Assembly: GCF_964204865.1 (NCBI RefSeq)
Contig: NC_135260.1
Span: forward strand, 3,844,001-3,908,000
Source of the DNA: Styela clava
Taxonomy: Eukaryota > Chordata > Ascidiacea > Stolidobranchia > Styelidae
Length of the DNA: 64,000 bases
Direction: 5' to 3'
Position numbers and translations under genes: made by a program. Position 1 is the first letter of the stretch. The number at the start of each line of letters is the position of its first letter. A model generated the notes under the pieces. It saw only the letters and a list, made by a program, of their open reading frames with translations. It searched no databases and was not told the origin of the DNA. This document shows positions 23,620 to 35,037 of the stretch, one piece after another.

Positions 23620-24870
23620 ATGTTTTGTCGAACAAATTTTGATTATTTGGAAAGGGCTATTGATCAACTAACATTACATGATACTCATGGAGTTAAAAAT
23701 GGGGCAAAACTTCTTTATGGATATGTTATCAAAAGGGCTTTAAAGGTCTTCAAAAGTGAATACTTAAAAAAGGGAGATGATGAAAAAGCAAAAGTTATAG
23801 ATCAATTTTTCAATTTGAATTGGTGTGCTATATTTGGAGATGCTGAAGCGAAATCAATAACCAGCAGACAAAAAAAAAACTAAGAACACCAGAGGATTTA
23901 CCCATAGGAATAATTCAAACTAATATATCAAGAAGGCAAAGGAACCGGACGCCTTGTGCCAAACCTGGTCCCGCCTGGTATTTTGTTTGGTTCAAAAATT
24001 TTGTCCGATGCTGAAGTTCGGATAAAATGTGCAGTCAACGTAGAAAATCAATTTCTATTTCCATCTTTGACTGGAACATGTCAATGGGCCTTATTGCACT
24101 AGTTAGTACAATTGCAAAATCTGCTGGTGTGACATCAAACTTGGCGGCTACTAAAATGAGGCACAGAGTGTCGACGTTGTTTGCAAATTTGGATGTACAT
24201 GAGCCCCAAAGAGCTATTTTTTATGAACATATGGGACACAGTGCGGACATGAATTCTATGGTTTATCAATGTCCGAAGGCAGTTCAAGAAGTTACAACAG
24301 TTGAAAAGTATCTATCTGGCATTGATGGCGAACAATCTGGTGAAGTCATAGCAGGTACTCATTACAATAAAAGCACATAATTTCTTACATTCAACAAGGA
24401 AAAGCCTCAGATTGAAGCTCAATTCCATGTGACAATCTTTCTTTGTGGGTTTCGTGTGTATCGTTTGAGATCATATTGTAATTTGATTTTTTGTGTCTTC
24501 TTATTGTATTATTTATTACACGCCGGAAGAGTTGTTTAGTTTAAATCAATTAGATCTCACACATTAAAGATTCATGCTTTTTTTCGATTTGTTTAAAAAC
24601 AATTCAATGTAAATGGACCGCATTCAATTGTATTCAAAAGTCGGTAACTATATTTTTATTTTTCAGTTTTTAGATTAAAACTTGTTGTATTTAGAATCTC
24701 ATGTCGTACAAGACAACATGACTTCAAGTCCATCGCATACTGGTGAGAAGAATAAAGAAACAATACTGAGTTCAAAAGATGAAGACTCTGAATATGAATC
24801 CAAGTGTATCAGCGATGATGAAGTTAGTGAAGAAGAGGCATATCTTCTCAGGAGGAAAAAGCTAAAATAT
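23620..24870 (+). pseudogene. Tyrosine-recombinase-like multi-exon gene remnant
   Basis: First piece, 23620-23883: FDYLERAIDQLTLHD and AIFGDAEAKSITSRQ, continuing after a shift at an A8 run (about 23872-23880) into LRTPEDLPIGIIQTNISRRQ. Second piece, 24027-24353: LAATKMRHRVSTLFANLDV, FYEHMGHSADMNSMVYQ and VEKYLSGIDGEQSGE. This layout (TK.R...ST, then F..HMGHS...N...Y) fits the C-terminal half of a phage-integrase-fold protein family found in many animals, with H-x-x-R and a late Tyr as expected catalytic positions. GCAG/GTACTC at 24354 could be a splice donor and TTTTTCAG at 24660-24667 an acceptor. The exon after it is acidic (SKDEDSEYESK, DDEVSEEEAYLLRRKK), with a possible donor at 24870. 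Middle exons, and any beyond 24985, are absent. Function in animals is unknown to me. Confidence 0.5.
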
Positions 24871-24984
24871 GGGAGTAAGCATTCTATTTGTATATCGTCT
24901 GTTTGTTTATCATTTCACATAGTTAGTTAGTTATCAGTGCTGCATTCATATTCGTTCAGTTATTTATATATGACCCTCTTATTT

Positions 24985-26683
24985 TGCAGTTGGGTTCGTG
25001 GATCGGAAGACATTTTGAGACATCGTGACTGTGAAGCCTGCCTGTCTCGGTGGGCGTTGGTGTATAATGGTAATGTGGCCTCCTGTCATTGGCTGAGGAA
25101 ATACTTGTCTTGGGGGAACAATTACAGCTTTTCGTGCAACAGGAATTTTGCATAACTAGGTAACTTCATAAATTGACCATTCACAAGTCGAGAATATGCA
25201 ATCTGTGAAGTATAACTTCAACGGTTCAAGTTTATACAAAATTTATTTGTGTACTAACTTTGGCTTCACATGGGTTGAGGAAGTTCATTACTGGCCATTG
25301 TACGTAACTGGTGAGCGGTTGAACTTCGTTAGAGATTGTCCAGGTGCACCATGTTCAATCCTCACATATCCAGAATTAGAGTTCCGAGCCATTGTTTTGA
25401 ACGAACTTGAGTGTAGGTCACTAGATAGTCAAATCTTCTTCAATACACAATACTTCAACAAGTCCTGTTTTTGTGGATTACTGGCAACCTAGCTACAGTT
25501 TTATTCTATATCACTGAAATATTAATAATTGCATATTTATTAGATAGTGAACATACAATCACACAAATTTAAATATTCAGAACATTAAAGTGATTGAAAT
25601 TCTTTAATCAAACAAAAACTATGGATGACAAAAATCAAAAAAATATACAGTTCTTCAAATCAGAAAATTCAGCCTTTTTGAAGCAATCAAAATTATTGAA
25701 CAATGAATAGATTTCAAATTAGAACATTTAAAATAATGAATATATAAGTTCAAACCAAAAAAATACAGATGCATGATCACAGAAAACAAAGAATGAAGGA
25801 AAATCCTTTGATCTGTAAATTTAATGTCCATAATATATATAAGTACCGGTATATAATATAAACATAATAGTCAAAAATGTGTCTGTGGATTCAAAATATT
25901 ATACAAGTTAATAACTGGAGTTGAAATTTGCATCATCGTCGAGCCGAAGTCTTAAAATGTTTATCAGGTTTGGAGTTGAATGTAAAATCTCTACGATTTC
26001 ACCACAACAGAATTACAATTTGGAACATTCTCATATTATAAATTATGTCGATAACTGTTAAAAATATCCACATAACTCAAATTTCATACTGGCATTAAAA
26101 GCCACATAAATCATTTTCACAAGAAATCTTGGAGTTTTATATTTGTATTATTTTGATATAAATTTTTGCAGCAGTCTTCAAACTTCATGAAATATTTTAA
26201 AATTCTCTCAAATAAATAATGTTAAAATTTATTATATATAATGAAATGTTGCATATGGAGAAAAGTAAAAGCATATGAATAATATGAAGCAAAAATAATA
26301 TGGCTGCCCGTGAGCTTATGAGCTCAACTCTGCAATTCCATGGCAATGAGGTTCGAACCGATGTTATTCATCTCATGCTGAACACCTCTACCAGAATGTG
26401 TGGCAAATGGTACTGCTCAACTTTAGATAGATTGCTTGTTGTGAAAATATGTGGGGTTTACTTTTTTTCATGGGAGAGGAAAGTCAATAAGACGGCTCAA
26501 TCATATTGCCTCTCATCCGGCAAAAAATAAAATGGTTGAAATGAGAAAATATCAAGAGTGATACAGCTAGGATAGTCAAAAACCTATCTGGGAAGGTTCA
26601 CCCAATGGAAAAGTTTATATAAAATAGTATTTACAAGCAACAAATATATTTCCTCGTTATCAACTTTTACCAAGGTTACACAT
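24985..26683 (-). repeat. KLHL-B 3' flank, family repeat
   Basis: Lies 3' of KLHL-B on the minus strand and is shared with 44570-45550 (D), in part with 33240-33640 and 54661-55060, with 38150-38340, and reversed at 4350-5175. Read on the minus strand, 25154-24985 is protein-like in one frame (PPRQVFPQPMTGGHITI, then TVTMSQNVFRSTNPTA), and PMTGGH recurs in other copies. That suggests a decayed exon of an unidentified gene carried in the cassette. The rest is AT-rich without coding signal. Confidence 0.55.
26302..26370 (+). repeat. tRNA-like (SINE-type) fragment with perfect B box
   Basis: GTGAGCTTATGAGCTCAAC resembles an A-box arm, and GGTTCGAACC (26350-26359) is a perfect pol III B-box core. 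A complete cloverleaf is not supported, so it is called a tRNA-derived repeat rather than a tRNA gene. Confidence 0.4.
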
Positions 26684-28642
26684 CTATTGAGCATAGCTAC
26701 AGCAATAAAGCCATTGTAGCCCATCCATTTCACAGACTATTTCCCATTCACCAGTTTTCTCATTGAATTTTTCAATAGAATCCTTATTCAGGCCTTTACT
26801 TCCAGCACCACCGACTGCATACATTTTATTATCAATAACACATGCACTGAACCAACCTCTTTTCATCTTCATTTTTGCAATTTCTGTCCATGAGTGAACA
26901 ACAGGGTTATAACATTGAACATTCCTGTTAAAGCGATTTTTATCATAACCTCCCAGTATATAAACCATACTTTGAGAAACGACTGCTGCACTACCTGCTG
27001 TTTTATAAATCATCTGTGGCAGGAAAGACCACTTATTTGTTCCAGGATCGTATACTTTTGCTTCTCTTCCTGTTGACCATCCTCCCATTGCATATATGAA
27101 CCCATAAGAGGCAGCAGCACAAAATCCATGATCAAGACCACATGAAGGCAAATTTTTATCCCATCTGTCTCTGGCGATATCATATCGCACTGTATGCTGA
27201 TCATGGCTGATAATATAAATTCCACCCTTGAGATAAAGCATCTTATCTGACCAGTGACTCTCTTTTTCAACCTTAGCTTTCTCAATCCATCGACCATCTT
27301 GTAGCAAAGACAATTGATTACCATCTGAAGCATACAATCGTCCCTCAGCATTGACAAGATGAATGCCAACATCATAATCTGACTGCAAACTAAACCATTG
27401 ATTTGTTTGGAGATTCAGAGCCTTTATACCAGTATCTGATGAGACAGCAATACGTGGGACAAGTGTTCCAATCTGACCTTTGAAATAAGCATCAAGTAAC
27501 AAATCTTTACACTTATGCGACTCTTTAACCAACGGCTCCTTTCTGATTGTCCGCCGAATAAAATCATCAGAAAAATCCTGAAGTTTTATCAACTCGAATA
27601 AGTCTGGAAAAACTTTCTGATGACGACGACTTTGTTTGGCCCATTTCAGTGCAGCTTCCCATTTAATTTTCTCTGGAAAATATTTTGTTTCTTGAGATTT
27701 GAACAAGAAGAACATTTCATCTTTTTCCAACTCGATGAATTCATCCATTGGTACAATTTGTTCAAAATTCTGAGCCATAAATTCATTGACTATATTTCTG
27801 ACAGTCTCTGAGAAAACCTTGTTTTCGATCTGATTAATCTTCCTCAAAATGAATAAAGTGTCGAGCGACAAATTCACTTTCAACCCATCAATATTCGAAA
27901 GCAATTTTTTGATGAGAAAACTTTTTGCATCTGGAGAAATTTCGAATAAAGAATCATTTAGCAGAACAGTGAGCAAAAATTTATACGGGAACTCACCAAA
28001 ATGCAAATTCTCCATTAATTCTGATTCAATCTTTTCACCTTTGTTTGAAATCCATCTTCTCACAGCATGCCAAACTACTTCATGATTTTTATTCAACTCT
28101 TGCAGATAAAATACGATTTCTTCTTTGCTCAGATGTAAAAAATCTTCAACCAAAATTAGAGACTCAAAATTATCCACAATGAATCGTTCAGCAGTGGTTT
28201 CTAGCACCTTGCGATCATAAAGCCTTGCCAACCTGACCACTAGAAGGCAATGCTGCACTGACAGATTATTTTCCATGAAATTAAAGCATATACTTGATAA
28301 TACATCAAGCTGCATTAAGTGGGAAGCATACAAGGTATTCTCAACAGATTCCATGGATGGATTTGCTTCACCAGTATACATGAAATCTACACACTGCCCT
28401 ACAGCATCAGCACAGATGTCTTTCATAACGACAAAACCATTCTGAGCCTCAACCATGTTGCTTGAAAACATGCCTTTGAAGTACTTTGATACTGCGGCAA
28501 GCAGGTCTCGATGGACTTTGAAAGATTTGTCACCAACTTTGATTGTGAAGTTACAAATGCAATCAGATTGTTTTAGTTCATTGAATGATGAAAGTACATT
28601 CAATGAGTGGGTAATCTTTGCAGATTTTCCAAAATCAGCCAT
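26684..28642 (-). CDS. KLHL-B: BTB-BACK-BACK-Kelch protein, intact
   Basis: One exon, 652 codons, beginning MADFGKSAKITHS at the first ATG after an in-frame stop and ending CCSYAQ. The domain order matches KLHL-A: BTB with the MVE Phi-X-E element, BACK (FESLILVEDFLHLSKEEI), a second BACK-like repeat (FEQIVPMDEFIELEKDEM to LVKESHKCKDLLLD), then Kelch. The BTB is almost identical to its paralogues. Kelch loops differ: GGYDKNRFNRNVQCYNP where A has GGWNGERSHNLVQCYNP, and MIYKTAGSAA where A has MIYGTADGAA. The likely role is a CUL3 ligase substrate receptor with target specificity different from A; the target is unknown. The gene is followed downstream by KLHL-C, 6.4 kb upstream of it in transcription sense, on the same strand. 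Confidence 0.93.
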   Translation of the reverse strand: MADFGKSAKITHSLNVLSSFNELKQSDCICNFTIKVGDKSFKVHRDLLAAVSKYFKGMFSSNMVEAQNGFVVMKDICADAVGQCVDFMYTGEANPSMESVENTLYASHLMQLDVLSSICFNFMENNLSVQHCLLVVRLARLYDRKVLETTAERFIVDNFESLILVEDFLHLSKEEIVFYLQELNKNHEVVWHAVRRWISNKGEKIESELMENLHFGEFPYKFLLTVLLNDSLFEISPDAKSFLIKKLLSNIDGLKVNLSLDTLFILRKINQIENKVFSETVRNIVNEFMAQNFEQIVPMDEFIELEKDEMFFLFKSQETKYFPEKIKWEAALKWAKQSRRHQKVFPDLFELIKLQDFSDDFIRRTIRKEPLVKESHKCKDLLLDAYFKGQIGTLVPRIAVSSDTGIKALNLQTNQWFSLQSDYDVGIHLVNAEGRLYASDGNQLSLLQDGRWIEKAKVEKESHWSDKMLYLKGGIYIISHDQHTVRYDIARDRWDKNLPSCGLDHGFCAAASYGFIYAMGGWSTGREAKVYDPGTNKWSFLPQMIYKTAGSAAVVSQSMVYILGGYDKNRFNRNVQCYNPVVHSWTEIAKMKMKRGWFSACVIDNKMYAVGGAGSKGLNKDSIEKFNEKTGEWEIVCEMDGLQWLYCCSYAQ

Positions 28643-28900
28643 ATTCAGAATCCTGGAAAATCTTCCCAGATAGTGAAGCCTTTATAACAGTTAAATATGC
28701 TGATGTAACTAGATTCTGTTATATTTGTGTAGTAAGTAAATATTTGAGTCAGAATTTTGTTTTTGCAACACAATATATATAAATGAGAATAGTAGTAGTA
28801 GAATATAGTAGTATGTATTAAAATAACATTCAAGGTAACAAAATAGTCAAATTCTAATTTATAACAGCAATGTCCTGGAGCAATGCTTTTCAAACATTGC
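28643..28900 (-). promoter_or_regulatory. Conserved proximal 5' flank of KLHL-B
   Basis: Minus-strand copy of the family 5' block: GTTTGAAAAGCATTGCTCC, AGGACATTGCTG, TTGTTACCTTGAATGT and TTGTGTTGCAAAAACAAAAT. It is closest to the D flank. Promoter or 5' UTR role is inferred from position and repeated retention. Confidence 0.45.
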
Positions 28901-29112
28901 AACCTAATTTTTCGAGGAATCCTGACTTAGGAACAAGATTTGTCAGATACATGACTCCGACTCGATTATGACAGTAACGATCGAATATTCCTTAAAGCGT
29001 TCCAAATTTAAGAGACTTCGAAAAGCCCAAACTGGAAATTTAGCTAAAACCTAATATTTTATCTCAATATTGCTTTACTTGAGTTTGCTATGGATGTTCC
29101 ATCTTACTCTTA

Positions 29113-29430
29113 CCATATTCCCCCGAAAATAAGACCTAGCCGAAATATAATACCTAGCCTGATTTTTGAAAAGGTTTTTAAATCGAGCCTTCCCTAAAGT
29201 AATACCTAGTCGATAGCGCGAAATTTTGATTTGAAAATTTATGAATCTAGTGACTTGCAAGACATTCCAGATGATGATGATATGGTCATTTTTAAATAAT
29301 CTATATTCATCAATGAATATCGGTTTTTATATTTTGTATATTTGAAAATCTAGAATTTCTCAGCTTTGTCATTTTGATAGATGAAAATAAAAGACATCTC
29401 TGAAAATAAGCCCTAGTGTTATTTTTCGAA
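29113..29430 (+). repeat. Dispersed CCCCGAAAATAAGACC repeat, copy 1
   Basis: Starts CCCCGAAAATAAGACCTAGC and ends around GAAAATAAGCCCTAGTGTTA (29401). Sister copies lie at 48168-48475, 37530-37880 (diverged), 53563-53875 and, as a fragment, at the right window end (both in opposite orientation). It is a MITE-like dispersed family; terminal repeats are suggested by the GAAAATAAG words at both ends. Confidence 0.55.
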
Positions 29431-30049
29431 AGGAAATTTACATAACAGCCTGTTCTGTTTTTGTTTAAATTCAAGCATTTCTGAATGAAAACAAATTCGT
29501 GGCAAACATTTAAGTAGCAGCTTGATATTGGGCCATATGCTCCGTTAAATTCAGCATTGGCCCACCAGAGTGAAAATAAATTTTTTGTATTTGGCAATAA
29601 TGAAGGACTTGCAAGGAATATATGAGTCAGTGGCATTATATAAAATATAGAGTTTACAAAGATGTGAATGGAACATTGCTGTCAAAGGCTATAAAACAGT
29701 TTTCTCTCATCTAATTCGATTAGCTGGCAGCTCTCCCTTGTTCACTGTCAGGATACCTTACAGGCAAAAAAAAAAACTAAGCTAAAATTTTTATCCAATA
29801 GCTTCAATTATGTGGAATTCATGACCTAAAAGCTAAATAATTAACATATATTGCCTGAAGTTTTGAGTCAATCGGAACTCACTAATGCTCGATTCTACAT
29901 TATAATGATTTATAGTCCCAGGCACTGTAGTCCAACCTCGCTCAGAAATTATTCTCTCTTAAATTTCTGAATTAGTGCGCGTGGACTTGCTTTGAGCACA
30001 TTTTCATCAAAAAATCTGTAACGTTTATTATCTCTACACCACACTATAG

Positions 30050-32240
30050 TCCTAACTCGAGCAATAAAATAAGTTTAAGCTGAATCGAGATATAACAGTT
30101 TGTTTTTCGTCAACTCCAGCCATCAAATTACCTATTGGCGTCATATTACCAATTTATTTAAAAATTGTGTTTACCAAACATGGCCAGTGTCTCAGCAGTG
30201 TGTTTTACCAACGGACCATGCTCGATCTTACAAATGTAAATTATTACACTATTAACTTATCGAATAACGTCACTTAATCTATTTCCTTATGAGCTATGAC
30301 TAGTTAACCAGCATGACTCGATGCAATATGCAATGCACAAATATATGTACACAAAGGTTGATATGTCATTACAATATGAGAAGAATTACAGCCAAATTAT
30401 ATAAGGATTGCACTGTATGTCATTTAACTTGGGATAAATATATGAAGTCGATGGCTAGAAGGTGATCACTAGCAAAAGCATTTTATAATTCGATTCGAAC
30501 CGTTTTCCTATCATCAATTCTGACTAGACTCTGAATAATCTGTCACTGGTGCATGAGGAACCCATATTCTCTTTTTTTAACATAAGATTACCCCCCTTAA
30601 TACTCTTTTAGGACTGGCATAGATATCATTTCTGAGTCATATCTTTATCATACAATGCATTTTCGCACTGCTCATTACGACCAAAGAAGGCACTGTAACA
30701 GAAATGTAAGGTGCTAATATTTATGGTAGGCCCCGAATATTTCCAATTCGGCAATAGTCTATCTTTAACACTTTCATCGTAAGTACAGGGTGCCAAGGAA
30801 TTGGATTATTTGGAATATATTCTAGAACTGGAGTGGACAAAGGTTTTTTCAAGGGACGCACCAAAAAACGTCCGCACTAAGAAACATTGACTGTGTACCA
30901 CTGTGCAGAGCTTTGTTGAAAGTGAATTCCAGGGATTACGGTTTATATACTTCATAAGCTCACTAGAATACAGTATTGCGATTTGTTCTAAGAAACATTA
31001 GTAAATTGGATTTTCTGTAAATATACTCTTACAGTTTTAAGGGCAAGGGCATGGTTTTTCATCTGAATAAGCTGTTTTATCGACTTCCCTGAACCTCGGG
31101 ATATATATTCTATCCCATATGAACAGAAAGAAAAAAAGGTTATGGTGGGGCATAAACAGCATATGTAATTCGACACTAACAATAATGCCATCCTATACAT
31201 TTCATTGATTCCCCAGGTTTGGTCAAACATAAATTGTACGAAGTATGATGGACCTTAACTATGTATTACTCTTAGGCCATTATTCATTTATTTTATTCAA
31301 TGCAATAAAATAATCCAATCTAAGCTGCATAGAAATATAACTGTTTGTTATTTCGTCAACTCCGGTCATTAAATTACCTATTGGCGTCATATTACCAATT
31401 TATTTAGAAATTGTGTTTCCAAACATGGTCAGTGTTTCAGCAGTGTATTCAACCAACGCACCATGCTCGATCTTACAAATGTAAATCATTATACTATTAA
31501 ATTATCGAACAACGTCAGCAAATCTATTTCCTTATGAGCTATGACTAGTTTATTAGCACGGCTCTATGCAATATGCAAAGGTTGATTTGTCATTAAAATA
31601 TGAGCAGAATTTCAGCCACATTTTATAAGGATTGGTCTGTATGGCATTTGACTTGGGATAATTACATAAAGTCAATGGCTAGGTGACCAATAGCAAAAAC
31701 ATCTTATAATTCAATTTGAGGCGTTTTCCCACTTTCCGCGTTTTCCCACTTTCAATTCTGATTGGGCTCTGAATAATCTGCCACTGATGCAAGAAGATCA
31801 ACTATTCTCTCTTTTTTATCAGATTACCTCCTTTGATACTCTTTTAGCGCGTGCACAGATATCATTTCTGAGTCATATATTTATCATACGATGCATTTTC
31901 ACACTGTTCACTACGAGCAAGACACTGTCATAGAAATTTAAGAAGTTAATATTTATGGTAGGTCCAGAATTTTCTCATTCGACATTTGCCTTCCCAATCT
32001 AACACTTTCATCATAAGTACAGGGTGCCTCCCAGAGCTTGGGTTATTGAGAACATATTCTAGAACCGTGGTGGGCAGGCAACGTTTTTCTAAGGGCCGCT
32101 CTAAAAAAAAATTTGACTGTGTCACCACAGTGCAGAGCTTTGTTGAGAGTGAATATTGGGGAATAGGATTTATATACTTCAAATAAGATCTTTAGAATAC
32201 AGTAATGCGGGTTGTTCTGTTTAAAAACTATTGTTTGATA
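30050..32240. repeat. Tandem duplication, ~1.25-kb period
   Basis: 30050-31300 and 31310-32240 are diverged direct copies. TTACCTATTGGCGTCATATT occurs at 30129 and 31375, ACCATGCTCGATCTTACAAA at 30217 and 31461, and TTCCTTATGAGCTATGACTA at 30283 and 31530. The same pair is present in block 2 (49190-51380), so the tandem duplication predates the block duplication. Confidence 0.8.
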
Positions 32241-33236
32241 GAGTAGATGGGTGAAACAAAACACAAACTTGGCAGCAAATGCGTTTTTTTTTGTGGCGTG
32301 AAGATTGGAGGTGTATACTAAGGATCAATGTTTTTTTAATACAATAATATTTCACTTTCCACAATGATATCATGTGAACAAGGTTTCTCACATATTTTCA
32401 ATATTATTGACAGTGATGAACTTTTCAAAGTCCCTTGCCAACTGCTATATCCTTCACATTACTCTTAAGTCTCAACCATCGGTGTCACTTGCAATCTTTC
32501 TTTAGACTACCATCATCTATGTACTTGTATACTGCACCCAAGCAATTTGTATGCAATTCTAGAGAATGTATTTGGTGGTAATAAAAGTATATTATCGCAC
32601 ATCATGGGAGCAGTGATTATAAATGACCTTTGACCCAGACAAAAGTTATTATTAAGAATCATTAAAACAAATATTTGATTAAGAATCATTCAAACAATAT
32701 TTTTTAATGAATATAACATACAGATCCTTGATATGTGATAGTTCCTATATTGATCGAATACCAACATTTTATTAATTCACATTGATCTAATATAAGAGCC
32801 ATTTAATCAAGCCATACATATCAGTGTACAATCGATATTTACATGTATTGAATATGATCTGCATTTAGTTTAGATGGTTCCAGTGAGTTTCATAACCAAC
32901 CCAAGTCACAAAACACCAGTACGTGATGGAAATGGAGTTCATTGCAGAGTGGTTGCCTGGGGTATTCAGAAAGCCATCGTTGGTAGGGAGCACTGGAATG
33001 GACTTGTGTAGAGGGTACAGGCTGTGATCGTGAATTCATTGGTGAGTGGTATTGGGTGAATCGGAAGCATCTGTCCTGGTTGGTGATAATACCAGCATTG
33101 AAGTGTACGATGGAACTCTTGTCACTAGTTGAGAATGTACTCGTTCTGGTGGAACAACTACAGCTAACTACAACAAAACGCGAAATAATCAATGTTATGT
33201 GAGAGCATGTTCACGATAGTTGTCTGGAATCTACTT

Positions 33237-35037
33237 GCCTTGGTGCATCGGGCATTCCTGGGTAATTCAGCATTGACAGGTACTATCATATATGGACCAT
33301 TTGTAAGTCAAAATATGCAATCTGCAAACTTCAATATGTCAAGTTTATACAAAAGTTATTTGTGTACTGTCTTTGGCTTCACATGGGTTAATGACTGTGA
33401 GCATATACCTAACTGATGAGCGGGTTGAAATCTGAATTATAGATTGCTAAGGTGTCTGTTCATATTCAATCCTCACATATACAAAATCGGGTTCCGAGCC
33501 ATTATTTTGACCAAACTTGAGTTTGGGTCACTGGATTGTCAACTCTTCTTCAATACACAAGACTTCAACTAGTCCTGTCTTTGAAACAGATTACTGGCAA
33601 CCTACCCACAGTTCAATCTATATCACTAAAGTTAATAATTGCTTACATATTAGATAGCTATCTACATTTGAATTAGTAGCATATAAAGTATAGAGCACAC
33701 TAAGTAAATAAATTTGCTGCTCAATGAATAAAAAAGTCCTCTCTGCAGTGGAGTATTGAAGTTGAAAAATTTAAAAATATATTTCCACTGAAATTGTCAA
33801 CATTATCAATCTTATGATATGAGAAATCAAATATCTATTACATCAAACACATATGGAGTGCAATATTACATAAAAAACAAGTGCATATGAACAACATGAA
33901 GCAAAGTAATGCAATAAATGCCGATATAAGTGTGAGATAAAATGAACACCAAGCAGTGAAACGTAACCATTCAAAAATTAAAACTCGATGAGGAGGAAAT
34001 AAAAAACAGAGGGAGAGTTCAGGATGAATTTGTTACAGTTACAATGCCAATGACTTAATGAGATGATATTTATCTAGAACTGCATTTCTTCGGTTAATTA
34101 CAGGGGTCGGCAACCTTTTGTCGCTCGCGGGCCAAAATAATGGTTGCAAGTAATTGGCGGGCCGCACATATTTTTAGAAAGTTGAAAACCGAACGAATGA
34201 TACTTTTTATAATAAAAATGAAGCAGTGAGACATCTCTAGAATAGAATATAGATTTATTTCCTCATTGCATTGCATTTTTGGCGCCTTTTGAACCCTTTG
34301 CACTTAGCATCAACTATTCTACATTTTGTTGCCATTTGTCTAATTATATTTAAATTATAGCCTCATTAAACGAGTAATTGTGAATTTTATACTTGTTAGA
34401 TTATAATATAATTACTATTATTTTATATTATATTACTATAATTCAGTGAAGCGTCGCGGGCCGGATTATGTTACTGGGGGTGTGGGGGGGTTCTCAAATT
34501 TTTTTTCGCCAAGTTAGATCGAAACAGCTAGCGGGTCCGATCAAACGCTGGAATACGCGTGTTTTTAGTAGCCTTGAGGGTCTAAAAAGCATTTTAAGCT
34601 ACGGTGCTATCTACGATACAGAAAAATTATTTTTAATTTTTTTACATTTAAAAAGGGGGGGGAGGTCGACCCGCAAAACCACCCCCTGGCTACGTCACTG
34701 TGCCGACCCCTGGATTAATACATTCTATTACAGTGCTTACTGAATCGTGGAAAAATGAGAAAAAGACTAGAGCACATCTATTTACTAAGGAAAGGTAACG
34801 AATAAAGTTTGGCTAATTGATACCAAATGAGCCAAATCACAACATGTCTGATATTGAAGTTTCTTGGTAATTATAAACAAAAGTCAACTAAATCACATTA
34901 TTATGTACAATTTTGTATCTGAAATTGATATTGAATTGAAGGAAAATATTGAATCGTCAGATTCATTGCCATATAGTCAGTATATATAAGAAACAAGTGT
35001 ATTTCCTCGTTATCCACTTTTAACATTGATTACTTAT
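33237..35037 (-). repeat. KLHL-C 3' flank
   Basis: Matches 54661-56149 (3' of E) and the reverse complement of the right palindrome arm, except for the longer hAT copy at 34101. No gene. It contains the family block ATAATTACCAAGAAACTTCA (minus strand, near 34870). Confidence 0.7.
34101..34712. mobile_element. hAT element, long copy, with nested insertion
   Basis: The ends CAGGGGTCGGCAACC and GTGCCGACCCCTG give an inverted-repeat hAT signature. Inside, the right part (from about 34487) carries another repeat ending CCACCCCCTGGCTACGTCACTG. The orthologous copies at 55541 and 62030 lack about 330 internal bases. The target duplication is too degraded to be sure. Confidence 0.7.

Larger units (their letters stand above)
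28920..33236. repeat. Segmental duplication, block-1 distal flank of B
   Basis: A noncoding stretch that is nearly identical to 47950-52425 by eye; a 170-base sample around 30120-30290 shows two differences. It includes the CCCCGAAAATAAGACC repeat (29117), an internal tandem duplication (30050-32240) and the region 32890-33190. The minus-strand frame at 32890-33192 is rich in Ser, Pro and Gln but is shifted by a ~22-base difference in the sister copy, so I do not call it a gene. Confidence 0.8.

Noticed and set aside
30988-31230. Minus-strand frame MFDQTWGINEMYRM, repeated at 50122-50355
   Set aside because: Kept only because the flank was duplicated recently; a third copy at 52860-53000 has lost the frame, and the C-terminal parts differ by frameshift between copies.
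32890-33192. Ser/Pro/Gln-rich minus-strand frame of 100 codons
   Set aside because: A ~22-base length difference in the sister copy (52110-52135) breaks it; no domain recognised. Kept only as part of the exon-like remnant idea.
33192-33416. Small plus-strand ORFs ending SLYKSYLCTVFGFTW in KLHL flanks (also 25196-25492, 54656-54853, 62994-63191)
   Set aside because: The shared peptide follows from duplicated flank DNA, and frames break differently in each copy; coding is not supported.
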